A stretch of DNA of 64,000 bases, taken from contig CAWCBG010000014.1 in assembly GCA_963793845.1 (NCBI GenBank), forward strand, positions 434,001 through 498,000, given 5' to 3'. The DNA comes from CAWCBG01 sp963793845. Lineage in GTDB: Bacteria; Acidobacteriota; Terriglobia; Terriglobales; Acidobacteriaceae. The position numbers and the translations under genes were made by a program. Within the stretch, counting starts at the first letter, position 1. Every line of letters starts with the position of its first letter. Shown piece after piece: positions 25,753 through 34,039 of the stretch. The notes beneath the pieces were generated by a model. It made no database searches. It had not been told where the DNA came from and saw nothing but the letters and a program-made list of their open reading frames with translations.

Positions 25753-25850
25753 GCAATTAGCGGCTAGCAATTAGCAGCTAGTTTGCGGGAAGAGCCGGGA
25801 AGAAGAAGACACAAAGAACTTGTTGCTAGCTGCTAATGGCTAGCCGCTAA
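25753..25850. repeat. Heptanucleotide array of the TTAGCGG type (rplN-rplX gap)
   Basis: The left arm (25755-25781) has ATTAGCGGCTAGCAATTAGC, and the right arm (about 25820-25849) has TTGCTAGCTGCTAATGGCTA. They are reverse complements in seven-base steps, so a long hairpin is possible. The heptad differs from the GTTGTCA type in neighbouring gaps. Confidence 0.75.
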
Positions 25851-25866
25851 GAGGGTTTTGATCGAG

Positions 25867-26193
25867 ATGCAGAAGACAGTCGATATTCGCCGCAACGACA
25901 GAGTGCGGGTCATTACAGGACGCGACAAAGGCAAAGAAGGCCGCGTGCTGCGGGTTATGCCGGACGATGGCAAGGTACTGGTCGAGCACGTCATGATGGT
26001 GAAGAAGAACGTGCGACCCAATCCGCAGAAAAACGTTAAGGGCGGCATCGCCGAGCAAGAAAGCGCGGTCAGCCTCAGCAACGTGATGTTGATGTGCTCG
26101 GCCTGCGGACGCCCGGTGCGGGTTGCCCATGAGAAGCACGGCGACAAGACGGTGCGCGTGTGCAGGATCTGCAAGGCGACGTTAGAGAAATAG
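25867..26193 (+). CDS. rplX: 50S ribosomal protein L24
   Basis: Assembly initiator near the tunnel exit. It has 108 residues from ATG 25867: DIRRNDRVRVITGRDKGKEGRVLRV (KOW motif), NVRPNPQKNVKGGIAEQESAVSLSNVML, and a zinc-type end CSACGRPVRVAHEKHGDKTVRVCRICKATLEK. An in-frame TTG at 25858 is an alternative start; it lies only two bases from GAGGG, so ATG with 11-base spacing is preferred. Confidence 0.95.
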   Translation: MQKTVDIRRNDRVRVITGRDKGKEGRVLRVMPDDGKVLVEHVMMVKKNVRPNPQKNVKGGIAEQESAVSLSNVMLMCSACGRPVRVAHEKHGDKTVRVCRICKATLEK

Positions 26194-26265
26194 TTGTCAG
26201 TTCTCGGTTGCCAGTTGTCAGAAAAATCAGACAACGAGCCACTGACAACTGATCACTCAATTGAG
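26194..26265. repeat. Heptanucleotide array (rplX-rplE gap)
   Basis: A left arm with GTTGTCA, GTTCTCG, GTTGCCA and GTTGTCA (26194-26221) and a right arm GAGCCACTGACAACTGATCA (about 26235-26258) are partly complementary. Another single arm of the same type follows rplE (27019-27050: AGTTGTC, AGTTGTC, GGTGGCC, AGTTGTC). Confidence 0.75.
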
Positions 26266-26317
26266 TTCCTCACGAACCGGGAATTACCCGAAACCGTGAG
26301 AAAGGTAGAAGCGACAA

Positions 26318-27016
26318 ATGGCGAAGGACGAGAAGCAGAAGACCGACAAGCAAGCCAAGCCGGCGGGCGACGGCAAGCCGAAAGAGAAGAAGGCGAAGCC
26401 GGCGCAGGTAGAAGCTGCCGGGGACCAGCCTGCGGCGAAGCCGGCGCGGCCGAAGGCGACCAATCGCAGCACCGCACGGATGCGCGACAAGTACTACAAG
26501 GAAGTGCTGCCTGCGTTGATGAAGGAGTTCAATCTCGACAACCACATGGCGGTGCCTCGGCTGGAAAAGATCGTGGTCAACATGGGAGTTGGCGAGGCGA
26601 CGCAGAATGCCAAGCTGATCGATCCGGCCGCTACCGAAGTTGGCTGGATCACGGGACAGAAGCCGGTAGTAACGCGAGCCAAGAAGTCGATCGCGGCCTT
26701 CAAGGTGCGTGAAGGAATGCCCATCGGCGTGATGGTGACCTTGCGCGGCGATCGCATGTACGAGTTTCTGGATCGCCTGTTGAATGTGGCGCTGCCCCGC
26801 GTGCGTGACTTCCGCGGCGTTCCGACCAAGTCGTTCGACGGACGCGGTAACTATACACTCGGCATTCGCGATCAGCTGATCTTTCCCGAGATCGATTACT
26901 CGAAGGTCGAAAAGCTGAAGGGCATGAATATCACGATCGTGACCACCGCGGGAAACGACGACCACGCCCGCTCGCTGTTGAAGCATATGGGTATGCCGTT
27001 CCGGTTGCCGCAGTAA
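26318..27016 (+). CDS. rplE: 50S ribosomal protein L5 with N-terminal extension
   Basis: Binds 5S rRNA and contacts S13. The conserved part starts near residue 53 (ARMRDKYYKEVLPALMKEF) and includes PRLEKIVVNMGVGEA, TGQKPVVTRAKKSIAAFKVREGMPIGVMVTLRG, RDFRGVPTKSFDGRGNYTLGI. About 50 residues rich in Lys, Ala and Pro precede it, making 232 residues against about 180. The extension is in frame with the ATG at 26318. A later start cannot be excluded, but the extension's composition matches other tails here. Confidence 0.93.
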   Translation: MAKDEKQKTDKQAKPAGDGKPKEKKAKPAQVEAAGDQPAAKPARPKATNRSTARMRDKYYKEVLPALMKEFNLDNHMAVPRLEKIVVNMGVGEATQNAKLIDPAATEVGWITGQKPVVTRAKKSIAAFKVREGMPIGVMVTLRGDRMYEFLDRLLNVALPRVRDFRGVPTKSFDGRGNYTLGIRDQLIFPEIDYSKVEKLKGMNITIVTTAGNDDHARSLLKHMGMPFRLPQ

Positions 27017-27151
27017 GGCAGTTGTCAGTTGTCGGTGGCCAGTTGTCAGTGAATCGGTAGAGTGGTCTTCAGGTCAGCGGTAAGGCGAAATTTAGATTGG
27101 GGCTTCGGCCCCGGCTAAGAGGAAGCAAGAGCGAAAAGCGTAAAGGAAACG

Positions 27152-27337
27152 ATGGCGAAGACATCCAGTATTGCGAAGTCAATTAAGAAGCCCAAGTTCA
27201 AGGTGCGTCAGCACAACCGCTGTCACATTTGCGGTCGTCCCCGGGCGTTCCTGCGCAAGTTCGGCATCTGCCGTCTGTGCTTCCGGGGGCTGGCTTTGCG
27301 GGGAGAAATTCCCGGGGTTTCGAAGTCGAGCTGGTAG
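27152..27337 (+). CDS. rpsN: 30S ribosomal protein S14, zinc-binding (type Z)
   Basis: 30S head protein, short zinc form of 61 residues. The zinc site is CHICGRPRAFLRKFGICRLC. The zinc-free paralogue used under zinc limitation in some bacteria is not in the window. Gaps on both sides (27017-27151, 27338-27470) hold only a heptad arm and a short GC-rich stretch. Confidence 0.97.
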   Translation: MAKTSSIAKSIKKPKFKVRQHNRCHICGRPRAFLRKFGICRLCFRGLALRGEIPGVSKSSW

Positions 27338-27470
27338 GCCGCCGGCAAGTTGCCGGTGACCAAAGGGTTTGTGAGTACGTCGCGGCTGGTTCTTTCAAGA
27401 GCGCTGACCGAGCGCTCGCGCGAAGGGTTCGCGGAAAGCTAACGGGCGACGATTTGAGGAGAAGCAAAGC

Positions 27471-27869
27471 ATGAGTTTGACCGATCCGGTCGCAGATTTC
27501 ATCACGCGGGTACGCAACGCGATCAATGCCCGGCACCAGAAGGTGGACGTTCCACATTCCAAGCTGAAGGTGGAGATTGCCCGCATTATGAAGGAAGAGG
27601 GCTACATCGCCAACTTCAAACCTACCGAAGAGGACGGCCGCAAGTTGCTGCGCGTGTATCTGAAGTACAGCCCCGACAACACCTCGCCGATTTCGCACCT
27701 GACGCGGATATCGCGGCCCGGCTGCCGTGTCTATGTCGGGCACACCGAGATTCCGCGCGTGCTGGGCGGGTTGGGGATCAACATCCTGACTACTCCTAAG
27801 GGCGTGATGACCGGTCGCCAGGCGCGCAAGGAAGGCGTGGGTGGCGAGGTCCTCTGCGAGATTTATTAG
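27471..27869 (+). CDS. rpsH: 30S ribosomal protein S8
   Basis: Central-domain 16S binder. It has 132 residues: TDPVADFITRVRNAINARHQKVDVPHSKLKVEIARIMKEEGYI, RISRPGCRVYVGHTEIPRVLGGLGINILTTPKGVMTGRQARKEGVGGEVLCEIY. In E. coli S8 represses spc; no comparable mRNA site is identified. Preceded by GAGGAG. Confidence 0.97.
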   Translation: MSLTDPVADFITRVRNAINARHQKVDVPHSKLKVEIARIMKEEGYIANFKPTEEDGRKLLRVYLKYSPDNTSPISHLTRISRPGCRVYVGHTEIPRVLGGLGINILTTPKGVMTGRQARKEGVGGEVLCEIY

Positions 27870-27870
27870 G

Positions 27871-27957
27871 AAGCTGTCAGCCGTCAGCTCTCAGCTTTCG
27901 GCTGGAGCAGTAAGACGGCAGCGGCTGATGGCTGACAACTGGCAGCTAAGAGCTGCA
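27871..27957. repeat. Heptanucleotide array of the AGCTGTC type (rpsH-rplF gap)
   Basis: The left arm repeats AGCTGTC, AGCCGTC, AGCTCTC and AGCTTTC (27873-27900). The right arm has GCGGCTGATGGCTGACAACT and GGCAGCTAAGAGCTGC (about 27921-27957). Partial complementarity suggests a hairpin. The unit resembles the rpsJ-rplC array. Confidence 0.75.
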
Positions 27958-27973
27958 TTGGTGAGAGCGAATT

Positions 27974-28513
27974 ATGTCGAGAATAGGTAAGAAACCGATT
28001 CCGTTGCCCAAGGGCGTGACCTATACCGTCGAGGGCAATACCGTGACCGTACAGGGTCCCAAAGGCAAAGTCACGACACACATGCCGGCGGGCGTGAAAC
28101 TGGAAACGCAGGACGGCAACCTGGTGGCAGTGCGCGAGGACGATTCCAAGGCGGCGGTGCACGGTTTGGTCCGCGCGCTGGTTAACAATTCCGTGGAAGG
28201 TGTTACCAAGGGCTGGACGAAGGAACTGGATATCGTCGGCATTGGCTATCGCGCCGAGATGAAGGGCAAGGGCACCGTGGTGTTCACCCTAGGCTTTTCG
28301 CACCCGATCGAATATCCATTGCCCGCGGGCATCGAGGTAACCATCGATCCCAAGCTGACGCACCTTTCCGTAAGCGGCATTGACCGGCAGAAGGTTGGGT
28401 TTGTCGCAGCGGAAATGCGCTCGCTGCGTCCGCCCGATCCGTACAAGAACAAGGGTGTTCGCTATACCGGTGAGCGGTTGAAGAAGAAGGTCGGCAAGAC
28501 GGGCGCAAAGTAA
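27974..28513 (+). CDS. rplF: 50S ribosomal protein L6
   Basis: Binds near the sarcin-ricin loop. It has 179 residues with the duplicated fold: SRIGKKPIPLPKGVTYTVEGNTVTVQGPKGK in the first half, GYRAEMKGKGTVVFTLGFSHPIEYPLPAGI and LRPPDPYKNKGVRYTGE in the second. A short heptad array (AGTGGCTAGTGGTCAGTGGC, from 28513) follows its stop. Confidence 0.97.
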   Translation: MSRIGKKPIPLPKGVTYTVEGNTVTVQGPKGKVTTHMPAGVKLETQDGNLVAVREDDSKAAVHGLVRALVNNSVEGVTKGWTKELDIVGIGYRAEMKGKGTVVFTLGFSHPIEYPLPAGIEVTIDPKLTHLSVSGIDRQKVGFVAAEMRSLRPPDPYKNKGVRYTGERLKKKVGKTGAK

Positions 28514-28692
28514 GTGGCTAGTGGTCAGTGGCTTGTGGATAGTCAGTCCGTGACTGGCAACGCGGCCAAGTTTTGGTGAGAAGCTCTTGAGCTGTTCGTG
28601 AAGAACACACAGCGAAGAGAGATTGGGACGGAAGGTATGAACATCGTACCCCGTCTCCCCGGTTCAGAAACCCGGGACAAAGGAAGAGCGAG

Positions 28693-29070
28693 ATGATTGG
28701 GAAGAGTTCGAAAGACCAGACACGGCAGAAGGTGCATACCCGGATCCGCAAGAAGATCGAGGGCACCGCGCAACGGCCGCGCTTGAGTGTGTACCGCTCG
28801 GTGAGTCACATTTACGCCCAGGTGATCGACGATACCGAGGGTGCGACCCTGGTAGCCGCCGCCTCGATTGAAAAGGGCAAAGGCGTGAAGGGCGAGAAGC
28901 GTCCGACGGGCGGTAACCTGGCCTCGGCGAAGGAAGTCGGCAAGCTTATTGCACAGCGGGCGAAGTCAAAGGGTATCGAGAAGGTGGTTTTTGATCGCGG
29001 TGGGTACCTCTACCACGGGCGAGTAAAGGCCCTGGCCGATGCCGCCCGCGAAGCAGGATTAAAGTTTTAA
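28693..29070 (+). CDS. rplR: 50S ribosomal protein L18
   Basis: Binds 5S rRNA together with L5. It has 125 residues: RIRKKIEGTAQRPRLSVYRSVSHIYAQVIDD, ASAKEVGKLIAQRAKSKGIEKVVFDRGGYLYHGRVKALADAAREAGLKF. The gap before it (28514-28692) holds a heptad remnant and a GC-rich leader. Frame intact. Confidence 0.97.
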   Translation: MIGKSSKDQTRQKVHTRIRKKIEGTAQRPRLSVYRSVSHIYAQVIDDTEGATLVAAASIEKGKGVKGEKRPTGGNLASAKEVGKLIAQRAKSKGIEKVVFDRGGYLYHGRVKALADAAREAGLKF

Positions 29071-29074
29071 CTCT

Positions 29075-29155
29075 CCCACCCTACGCCAAAGACTGGCGCA
29101 GGATGGGGCACCCGAAGATTAGACGTTAGCGAAGAGCGAGAAGCGAAGAGCGAAA
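29075..29155. repeat. Covarying hairpin copy D plus GCGAAGA heptads (rplR-rpsE gap)
   Basis: 29075-29113 is a hairpin copy with inner stem CTACGCC and GGCGCAG (one mismatch) between CCCAC and GGATGGGGCACCC. It is followed by seven-base units AGCGAAG, AGCGAGA, AGCGAAG and AGCGAAA up to the rpsE start, a fourth heptad type in this cluster. Confidence 0.75.
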
Positions 29156-29156
29156 A

Positions 29157-29666
29157 ATGCCAACAGTAAAGAAAAAGCTTGATGCCGGTCAGTACCAACT
29201 GAAGGACCAGGTGGTCTCGATCAATCGCGTCACCAAGGTGGTCAAGGGCGGCAAGAACCTGTCGTTCGCGGCGCTGGTGGTCGTGGGCGATCCCTCTGCC
29301 GCGGTCGTGGGTTACGGATCCGGCAAGGCCAAGGAAGTTCCGCAGGCCATCCGCAAGGGGATCGAGGCAGCCAAGAAGAACCTGCTGCGCGTGAACCTGA
29401 ATCAGACTTCGATTCCGCACCAGGTGCTGGGCCGTTATGGCGCCGGCATGGTGATGTTGAAGCCGGCTCCGGAAGGAACCGGCGTCATCGCCGGCGGCGC
29501 AGTCCGCGCGGTTATGACCTCGGCTGGAATTCAGAATGTGCTGACTAAGTCGATCGGCACTACCAACCCGCACAACGTGATCAAGGCCACGTTCAACGCG
29601 CTGGGCAAGCTGCGCGATCGGAACGAAGTGGCGGCGCTTCGCGGCAAATCGGTTCAGGAGCTGTAA
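29157..29666 (+). CDS. rpsE: 30S ribosomal protein S5
   Basis: Decoding-fidelity protein. It has 169 residues: VVSINRVTKVVKGGKNLSFAALVVVGD, GYGSGKAKEVPQAIRKGIEAAKKNL, TGVIAGGAVRAVMTSAGIQNVLTKSIGTTNPHNVIKATFNAL. The start at 29157 is directly adjacent to the heptad array. Frame intact. Confidence 0.97.
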   Translation: MPTVKKKLDAGQYQLKDQVVSINRVTKVVKGGKNLSFAALVVVGDPSAAVVGYGSGKAKEVPQAIRKGIEAAKKNLLRVNLNQTSIPHQVLGRYGAGMVMLKPAPEGTGVIAGGAVRAVMTSAGIQNVLTKSIGTTNPHNVIKATFNALGKLRDRNEVAALRGKSVQEL

Positions 29667-29668
29667 TC

Positions 29669-29893
29669 ATGGCGCGCATTCGCAAGAAGACAACAGAGAC
29701 GAAGCCGGCGGCGCCGGGAGCGAAGATTCAACTGAAGTATGTTCGCTCGTCCATTTGCACGCCGATGAAGCACAAGCTGGTGGTAAAAGGACTGGGCTTT
29801 ACCCGGTTGAACCAGGTGATCGAGCGCGAGGATTCGCCGTCGATCCGAGGTATGGTGGCGAAGGTGCCGCATCTGGTCGAGATCGTTGGGTAG
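29669..29893 (+). CDS. rpmD: 50S ribosomal protein L30
   Basis: Small 50S protein of 74 residues, slightly long for the 60-residue bacterial form because of an N-terminal KTTETKPAAPGAK stretch. Core: IQLKYVRSSICTPMKHKLVVKGLGFTRLNQVIEREDSPSIRGMVAKVPHLVEIV. It lies three bases after rpsE. Confidence 0.95.
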   Translation: MARIRKKTTETKPAAPGAKIQLKYVRSSICTPMKHKLVVKGLGFTRLNQVIEREDSPSIRGMVAKVPHLVEIVG

Positions 29894-29903
29894 GATCTTT
29901 ATT

Positions 29904-29943
29904 CCCTCCTCTATCGGCCAAAACGCCGGACGATAGAATGGGT
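29904..29943. repeat. Degenerate hairpin related to the covarying family
   Basis: CTATCG (29911-29916) and CGATAG (29931-29936), with CGGC and GCCG inside, form a stem flanked by CCCTC and ATGGGT. Size and placement resemble the CCCAC...GGGGCACCC hairpins, but the outer right flank is lost. It lies in the rpmD-rplO gap. Confidence 0.5.
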
Positions 29944-29998
29944 AGACAGGCCGACAATCGGTCACTGATTACGTACAACGGAACAGGCACGGTACAGA

Positions 29999-30436
29999 AT
30001 GAATCTCAGTAATTTAAGAGCACCGCGGAAGGCAGCGGAGAACAAGAAGCGCGTGGGCCGCGGTATGGGTTCCGGCATGGGCAAGACTTCCACCCGGGGC
30101 CACAAGGGCCAGCGCTCGCGCAGCGGTTCGCGCATGATGCGCGGTTTTGAAGGCGGCCAGATGCCCTTGCATCGCCGTCTTCCCAAGCGCGGATTTACCA
30201 ACATTTTCCGGATCGAATACGAAGTGGTGAACCTTGGCCGCCTGGCGGCCGTCGGCGAGACCGAGATTACGCCCGAGGTGTTGCGTAAGGCCGGCGTGGT
30301 CAGCTCAAAGAAGGCTCTGGTTAAGGTTCTGGGCAACGGCGAACTTACCTCGGCCCTGACCGTGCACGCTCATAAGTTCTCCAAGTCCGCTCAGGAGAAG
30401 ATTGAAAAAGCCGGCGGCAAGATCCAGGTGCTGTAG
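29999..30436 (+). CDS. rplO: 50S ribosomal protein L15
   Basis: Late-assembly 50S protein. It has 145 residues: MNLSNLRAPRKAAENKKRVGRGMGSGMGKTSTRGHKGQRSRSG, GFEGGQMPLHRRLPKRGF, and VHAHKFSKSAQEKIEKAGGKIQVL. The ATG at 29999 gives the family N-terminus. It lies directly upstream of secY, as is usual. Confidence 0.97.
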   Translation: MNLSNLRAPRKAAENKKRVGRGMGSGMGKTSTRGHKGQRSRSGSRMMRGFEGGQMPLHRRLPKRGFTNIFRIEYEVVNLGRLAAVGETEITPEVLRKAGVVSSKKALVKVLGNGELTSALTVHAHKFSKSAQEKIEKAGGKIQVL

Positions 30437-30482
30437 AAACGAAGAACTGGCAAGCGAGAAGCGACGACTGAGAGTTTTGTAA

Positions 30483-31877
30483 ATGCTGGAAAAGTTTCTC
30501 AACATATTTCGCGTTCCCGATCTGCGCAAGCGCATTGTGTTTACGCTTGCCCTGCTGGCGGTTTACCGGCTGGGCGGACACATTCCCACGCCCGGCATCA
30601 ATGCCGACAAGCTGGCCCAATTCTTTGACCAGCAGCGCGGCACGGTGCTCGGCTTCGTTGACCTGTTCAGCGGCGGACAGCTGCGCCGGCTCACCATCTT
30701 CGCCCTGGGCATCATGCCCTACATCACCGCTTCCATCATTCTGCAGTTGATGACGGTAGTGTATGAGCCTCTCGCCAAGTTGCAGAAGGAAGGCGAGCTG
30801 GGCCGCAAGAAGATCACCCAGTGGACACGGTACCTCACTCTGCTGCTGAGCGCCGTTCAGTCGCTGGGCATCGCTTATACCCTGCAGCGGCAGCCTGATT
30901 TCGTTATGAATCCGGGCATCGGCTTCGTCCTGATGACGATGCTGACCCTTACCACGGGCAGCGTTTTCATCATGTGGCTGGGCGAGCAGATTACCGAACG
31001 GGGCGTCGGCAACGGCATGTCGCTGCTGATTTTCGCCGGCATCGTCGTGGGCCTGCCGCGAGCGGTAATGGACCTGGTTGAAAAAGTGCAGACCCAGGCC
31101 TGGGGAGCCTTTACGGTCCCTGCCATTCTGCTCCTTATCGTAGTGATGGTGGCGGTCGTCGCCTTCATCGTCTTCGTGGAGCGCAGCGAGCGACGAATAC
31201 CGGTGCAGTACGCCAAGCGGGTTGTAGGCCGCAAGATTATGGGTGGCCAGTCCACGCACCTGCCACTGCGCGTGAACTCCGGCGGTGTTATGCCGGTGAT
31301 CTTCGCATCGTCGGTGCTGACGTTGCCGCAGACACTGGGCGCCCTGCCGATGTTCAAGGACAACCGCTACTTCGGCCCAATCTTCAACGCGCTGCGTTGG
31401 GGAGAGCCTTTGTACACGCTGCTGTATGCAGTCGGGATCGTGTTCTTTGCGTACTTCTATGTATCGATTGTCTTCAACCCGACGGAGGTTGCGGACAATA
31501 TGCGGAAGTACGGAGGGTTCATCCCCGGCATCCGTCCAGGCGTGCGGACGTCGAATTACATCAATGACATCCTGACCCGCATTACGCTGGTGGGTGCTTT
31601 GTACCTGATCCTGATCTCCTTCATTCCTGAGTGGATGATCACCGGTATCCACCTTAACCATTTGTGGGGGCCGATCGGGACATTCTTTGAGCGTCTGCCG
31701 ACCTGGGTGACGAACGGTTTGAACGTGAACTTCTACTTTGGCGGTACGTCGCTGCTGATCGTAGTGGGCGTCGCCATGGACACGATCAACCAGATCGAAT
31801 CGCAGTTGGTAATGAGGCACTACGAAGGGTTTACCTCGCGCAGCGGGCGAGTGCGCGGGCGCAGATCGACGTGGTAA
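30483..31877 (+). CDS. secY: Protein translocase subunit SecY
   Basis: Channel of the Sec translocon, 464 residues, about ten transmembrane helices. It shows RIVFTLALLAVYRLGGHIPTPGIN, the plug region with SGGQLRRLTIFALGIMPYITASIILQL, GNGMSLLIFAGI and NPTEVADNMRKYGGFIPGIRPG (cytosolic loop that binds SecA and ribosome). Its place in spc between rplO and adk is conserved. Frame intact. Confidence 0.97.
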   Translation: MLEKFLNIFRVPDLRKRIVFTLALLAVYRLGGHIPTPGINADKLAQFFDQQRGTVLGFVDLFSGGQLRRLTIFALGIMPYITASIILQLMTVVYEPLAKLQKEGELGRKKITQWTRYLTLLLSAVQSLGIAYTLQRQPDFVMNPGIGFVLMTMLTLTTGSVFIMWLGEQITERGVGNGMSLLIFAGIVVGLPRAVMDLVEKVQTQAWGAFTVPAILLLIVVMVAVVAFIVFVERSERRIPVQYAKRVVGRKIMGGQSTHLPLRVNSGGVMPVIFASSVLTLPQTLGALPMFKDNRYFGPIFNALRWGEPLYTLLYAVGIVFFAYFYVSIVFNPTEVADNMRKYGGFIPGIRPGVRTSNYINDILTRITLVGALYLILISFIPEWMITGIHLNHLWGPIGTFFERLPTWVTNGLNVNFYFGGTSLLIVVGVAMDTINQIESQLVMRHYEGFTSRSGRVRGRRSTW

Positions 31878-32090
31878 GGAAGCGACCAGCAATGAGCGAT
31901 TAGCGCTGGTGAGCCTGCCGGAGATTCGCGTGGCACGCGCTGAGTACCGGGTCGGGACGAGGGCGAGAAAGGGTCGATTATTTACAGCTAGATGATAATT
32001 GCTAGCTGCTGATTGCTGGTTTCGGAGCTACCGGGAGGCTCCGGCCCGCCCACGCGGGCGATGAGGCCAGTAGGTGGCCAGGGGCGAAGC

Positions 32091-32834
32091 ATGGACGCGC
32101 AATCTTCCTCAGCGGTGAGCAGCGTCGTGAGCAAAGAACGACCGGTGGGCCCGATCATTTTGTTAGGTCCCCCAGGCGCGGGTAAGGGAACGCAGGCGAA
32201 GCTGATCTCGGAAACCTTCGGGATTCCACAGATCTCCACCGGCGACCTGCTGCGGGAAAACGTAGCCCGTAAGACCGAATTGGGTCTTAAGGCCAAGTCG
32301 GCCATGGATCGTGGCGAGCTGGTTTCCGACGATCTGGTCTGTGACATGGTGGCGGATCGGCTGCTTCTGGCCGATTGCGCCCGGGGATTCATCCTGGACG
32401 GCTTCCCGCGGACGGTGCGGCAGGCCGAGTGGCTCGACGGATATTTAGAGAAGTTGCGGACGGGCAAGGACTTAGCTGCACAGCAGGCCTGTGCGGCTCC
32501 GGTTGTGATCCGGCTGATAGTAGAGTACAATTTGCTATTGCAACGGATTGTCGGACGTCGTTCTTGTCCCACCTGCGGGCGGATCTACAACATCTATTTC
32601 CAGCCTCCGATCGTCGAGGGAGTTTGCGATATCGACGGCACACCGTTGGTTTCGCGCCGGGACGATTCAGAAGATGTTGTCGCTGAGCGCCTCAAAGCCT
32701 ATGAGCAGTTGACGCTGCCGTTGGTTGATTACTACGGTGCCCGAGGCCGACTGGTCGAAGTGAACGGCGATCAGCCAGTCGAAAATGTTATGGCGCAAGC
32801 GTTTAGTGCGATAGAGAATGTCCATCGTTTGTAG
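32091..32834 (+). CDS. adk: Adenylate kinase
   Basis: Interconverts ATP, AMP and ADP. It has 247 residues from ATG 32091; the core begins at GPIILLGPPGAGKGTQAKLI (P-loop) and includes the AMP site QISTGDLLRENVARKT and LDGFPRTVRQAEWLD. The long LID carries a zinc site, CPTCGRIYN then CDIDG, as in Gram-positive enzymes. About 25 residues precede the core, and an upstream frame reaches 32013, so the exact start is uncertain. The gap 31878-32090 holds degenerate heptads (GCTAGCTGCTGATTGCTGG) and no gene. It overlaps map by 17 bases. Confidence 0.93.
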   Translation: MDAQSSSAVSSVVSKERPVGPIILLGPPGAGKGTQAKLISETFGIPQISTGDLLRENVARKTELGLKAKSAMDRGELVSDDLVCDMVADRLLLADCARGFILDGFPRTVRQAEWLDGYLEKLRTGKDLAAQQACAAPVVIRLIVEYNLLLQRIVGRRSCPTCGRIYNIYFQPPIVEGVCDIDGTPLVSRRDDSEDVVAERLKAYEQLTLPLVDYYGARGRLVEVNGDQPVENVMAQAFSAIENVHRL

Positions 32835-33570
32835 GTCTGTATCGGAGATTGAGAAGCTGCGCCGTAGTGGGCATATTGTCCGCCAGGTGCTCGAGGCGGC
32901 CAGAGAAGCGGTAGCGCCGGGCGTTTCCACGATGGACTTGGAGCGCGTCGCTGAGCGCACGATACGGGACTTGGGCGCAAAGCCGGCGTTCAAGGGTTAC
33001 TACGACTATCCTTGCGTGCTGTGCACCTCGGTGAATAACGAGATCGTGCACGGTATCCCGTCGGAGCGGCGGGTGCTCAAGGCCGGTGACATCGTCTCCA
33101 TCGATACCGGGGTTGTGCTGGACGGATACTACGGCGATTCTGCGATTACGGTGCCGGTCGGGGATGTGATTTCTCCGGAACTGCAGAAGCTGCTGGACGT
33201 GACCCATGAGTCGCTGTTACGCGGCATCGAGGCGGCTCGGATCGGCAATACGGTTGGCGACGTCGGCGCGGCGGTTCAGCAGGTGGTCGAAGCGAACGGC
33301 TTCAGTGTAGTACGGGAATTTGTGGGCCACGGTATCGGGACGAAGCTGCACGAAGATCCGCAAGTGCCGAATTACGGTATCCCGGGGCAGGGGCCGAAGC
33401 TGCGCGATGGTATGGTCTTGGCCATTGAGCCGATGGTAAACGTCGGACGTCCGGAGACGCGGTTGCTGAATGACAAGTGGACCGCGGTGACCGAAGACGG
33501 CAGCCTGAGCGCCCATTTCGAGCATTGCGTCGCTGTGACGAAGAATGGTCCGCTGATTTTGACGGAATAG
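32818..33570 (+). CDS. map: Methionine aminopeptidase, type I
   Basis: Removes the initiator methionine from new proteins. It has 250 residues. Metal ligands are visible in order: IDTGVVLDGYYGDSAITV (two Asp), VGHGIGTKLHEDPQVPNYG (His), LAIEPMVNVG (Glu) and SAHFEHCVAVT (Glu). Catalytic His is in NEIVHGIPSERRVLKAGD. It overlaps adk by 17 bases and so is likely co-translated. Confidence 0.96.
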   Translation: MSIVCRSVSEIEKLRRSGHIVRQVLEAAREAVAPGVSTMDLERVAERTIRDLGAKPAFKGYYDYPCVLCTSVNNEIVHGIPSERRVLKAGDIVSIDTGVVLDGYYGDSAITVPVGDVISPELQKLLDVTHESLLRGIEAARIGNTVGDVGAAVQQVVEANGFSVVREFVGHGIGTKLHEDPQVPNYGIPGQGPKLRDGMVLAIEPMVNVGRPETRLLNDKWTAVTEDGSLSAHFEHCVAVTKNGPLILTE

Positions 33571-33672
33571 ATAAGTCAGTTGTCAGTGATCGGTTGCCAG
33601 TTGTCAGTACGACTTGCTACTCGAATCCGTGCACGGACAACTGAGAACCGACAACCGATGACTGACAACAGG
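33571..33672. repeat. Heptanucleotide array (map-infA gap)
   Basis: The left arm (33574-33608) is AGTTGTC, AGTGATC, GGTTGCC and AGTTGTC. The right arm (about 33637-33669) is GGACAACTGAGAACCGACAA then CCGATGACTGACAACAGG, the complement in the same register. The middle is unrelated sequence. Confidence 0.8.
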
Positions 33673-33686
33673 TTTCTTGGGGTTGA

Positions 33687-33905
33687 ATGAGTAAGGAAGA
33701 CGCGATTGAAGTGATGGCGGTGGTGGTCGAGCCACTGCCCAATGCCATGTTCCGGGTAGAGCTGGAAAATAAGCACCAGGTACTGGCGCACGTATCAGGC
33801 AAGATGCGCAAGAACTTCATTCGCATCCTTCCCGGTGACCGGGTGGCGGTGGAGCTTTCGCCCTACGACCTGACCCGCGGACGGATTGTGTACAGGTACA
33901 AATAA
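33687..33905 (+). CDS. infA: Translation initiation factor IF-1
   Basis: OB-fold factor that occupies the A site during initiation. It has 72 residues: SKEDAIEVMAVVVEPLPNAMFRVELENKHQVLAHVSGKMRKNFIRILPGDRVAVELSPYDLTRGRIVYRYK. Spacing to rpmJ is 14 bases. Standard spc-alpha position. Confidence 0.97.
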   Translation: MSKEDAIEVMAVVVEPLPNAMFRVELENKHQVLAHVSGKMRKNFIRILPGDRVAVELSPYDLTRGRIVYRYK

Positions 33906-33919
33906 CAACTGAGGATTTC

Positions 33920-34033
33920 ATGAAGGTTCGGGCATCAGTCAAAAAGATTTGCGACAAGTGCAAGGTGATCCGCCGTCACGGAGTAGTGCGCGTGATCTGT
34001 GAAAACGCCAAGCACAAGCAGAGGCAGGGATAA
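33920..34033 (+). CDS. rpmJ: 50S ribosomal protein L36
   Basis: A 37-residue zinc-binding protein starting MKVRASVKKICDKCKVIRRH and ending AKHKQRQG. Metal ligands are the CxxC in ICDKC, a later Cys (VICEN) and the His near the end. It is the zinc form. ATG at 33920 follows GAGGA; it ends six bases before rpsM. Confidence 0.97.
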   Translation: MKVRASVKKICDKCKVIRRHGVVRVICENAKHKQRQG

Positions 34034-34039
34034 CAATCT

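Noticed and set aside
30345..31892. A 515-residue minus-strand frame opposite rplO and secY
   Set aside because: Composition is His/Arg/Gln-rich nonsense typical of antisense shadows; secY is fully intact on the plus strand.
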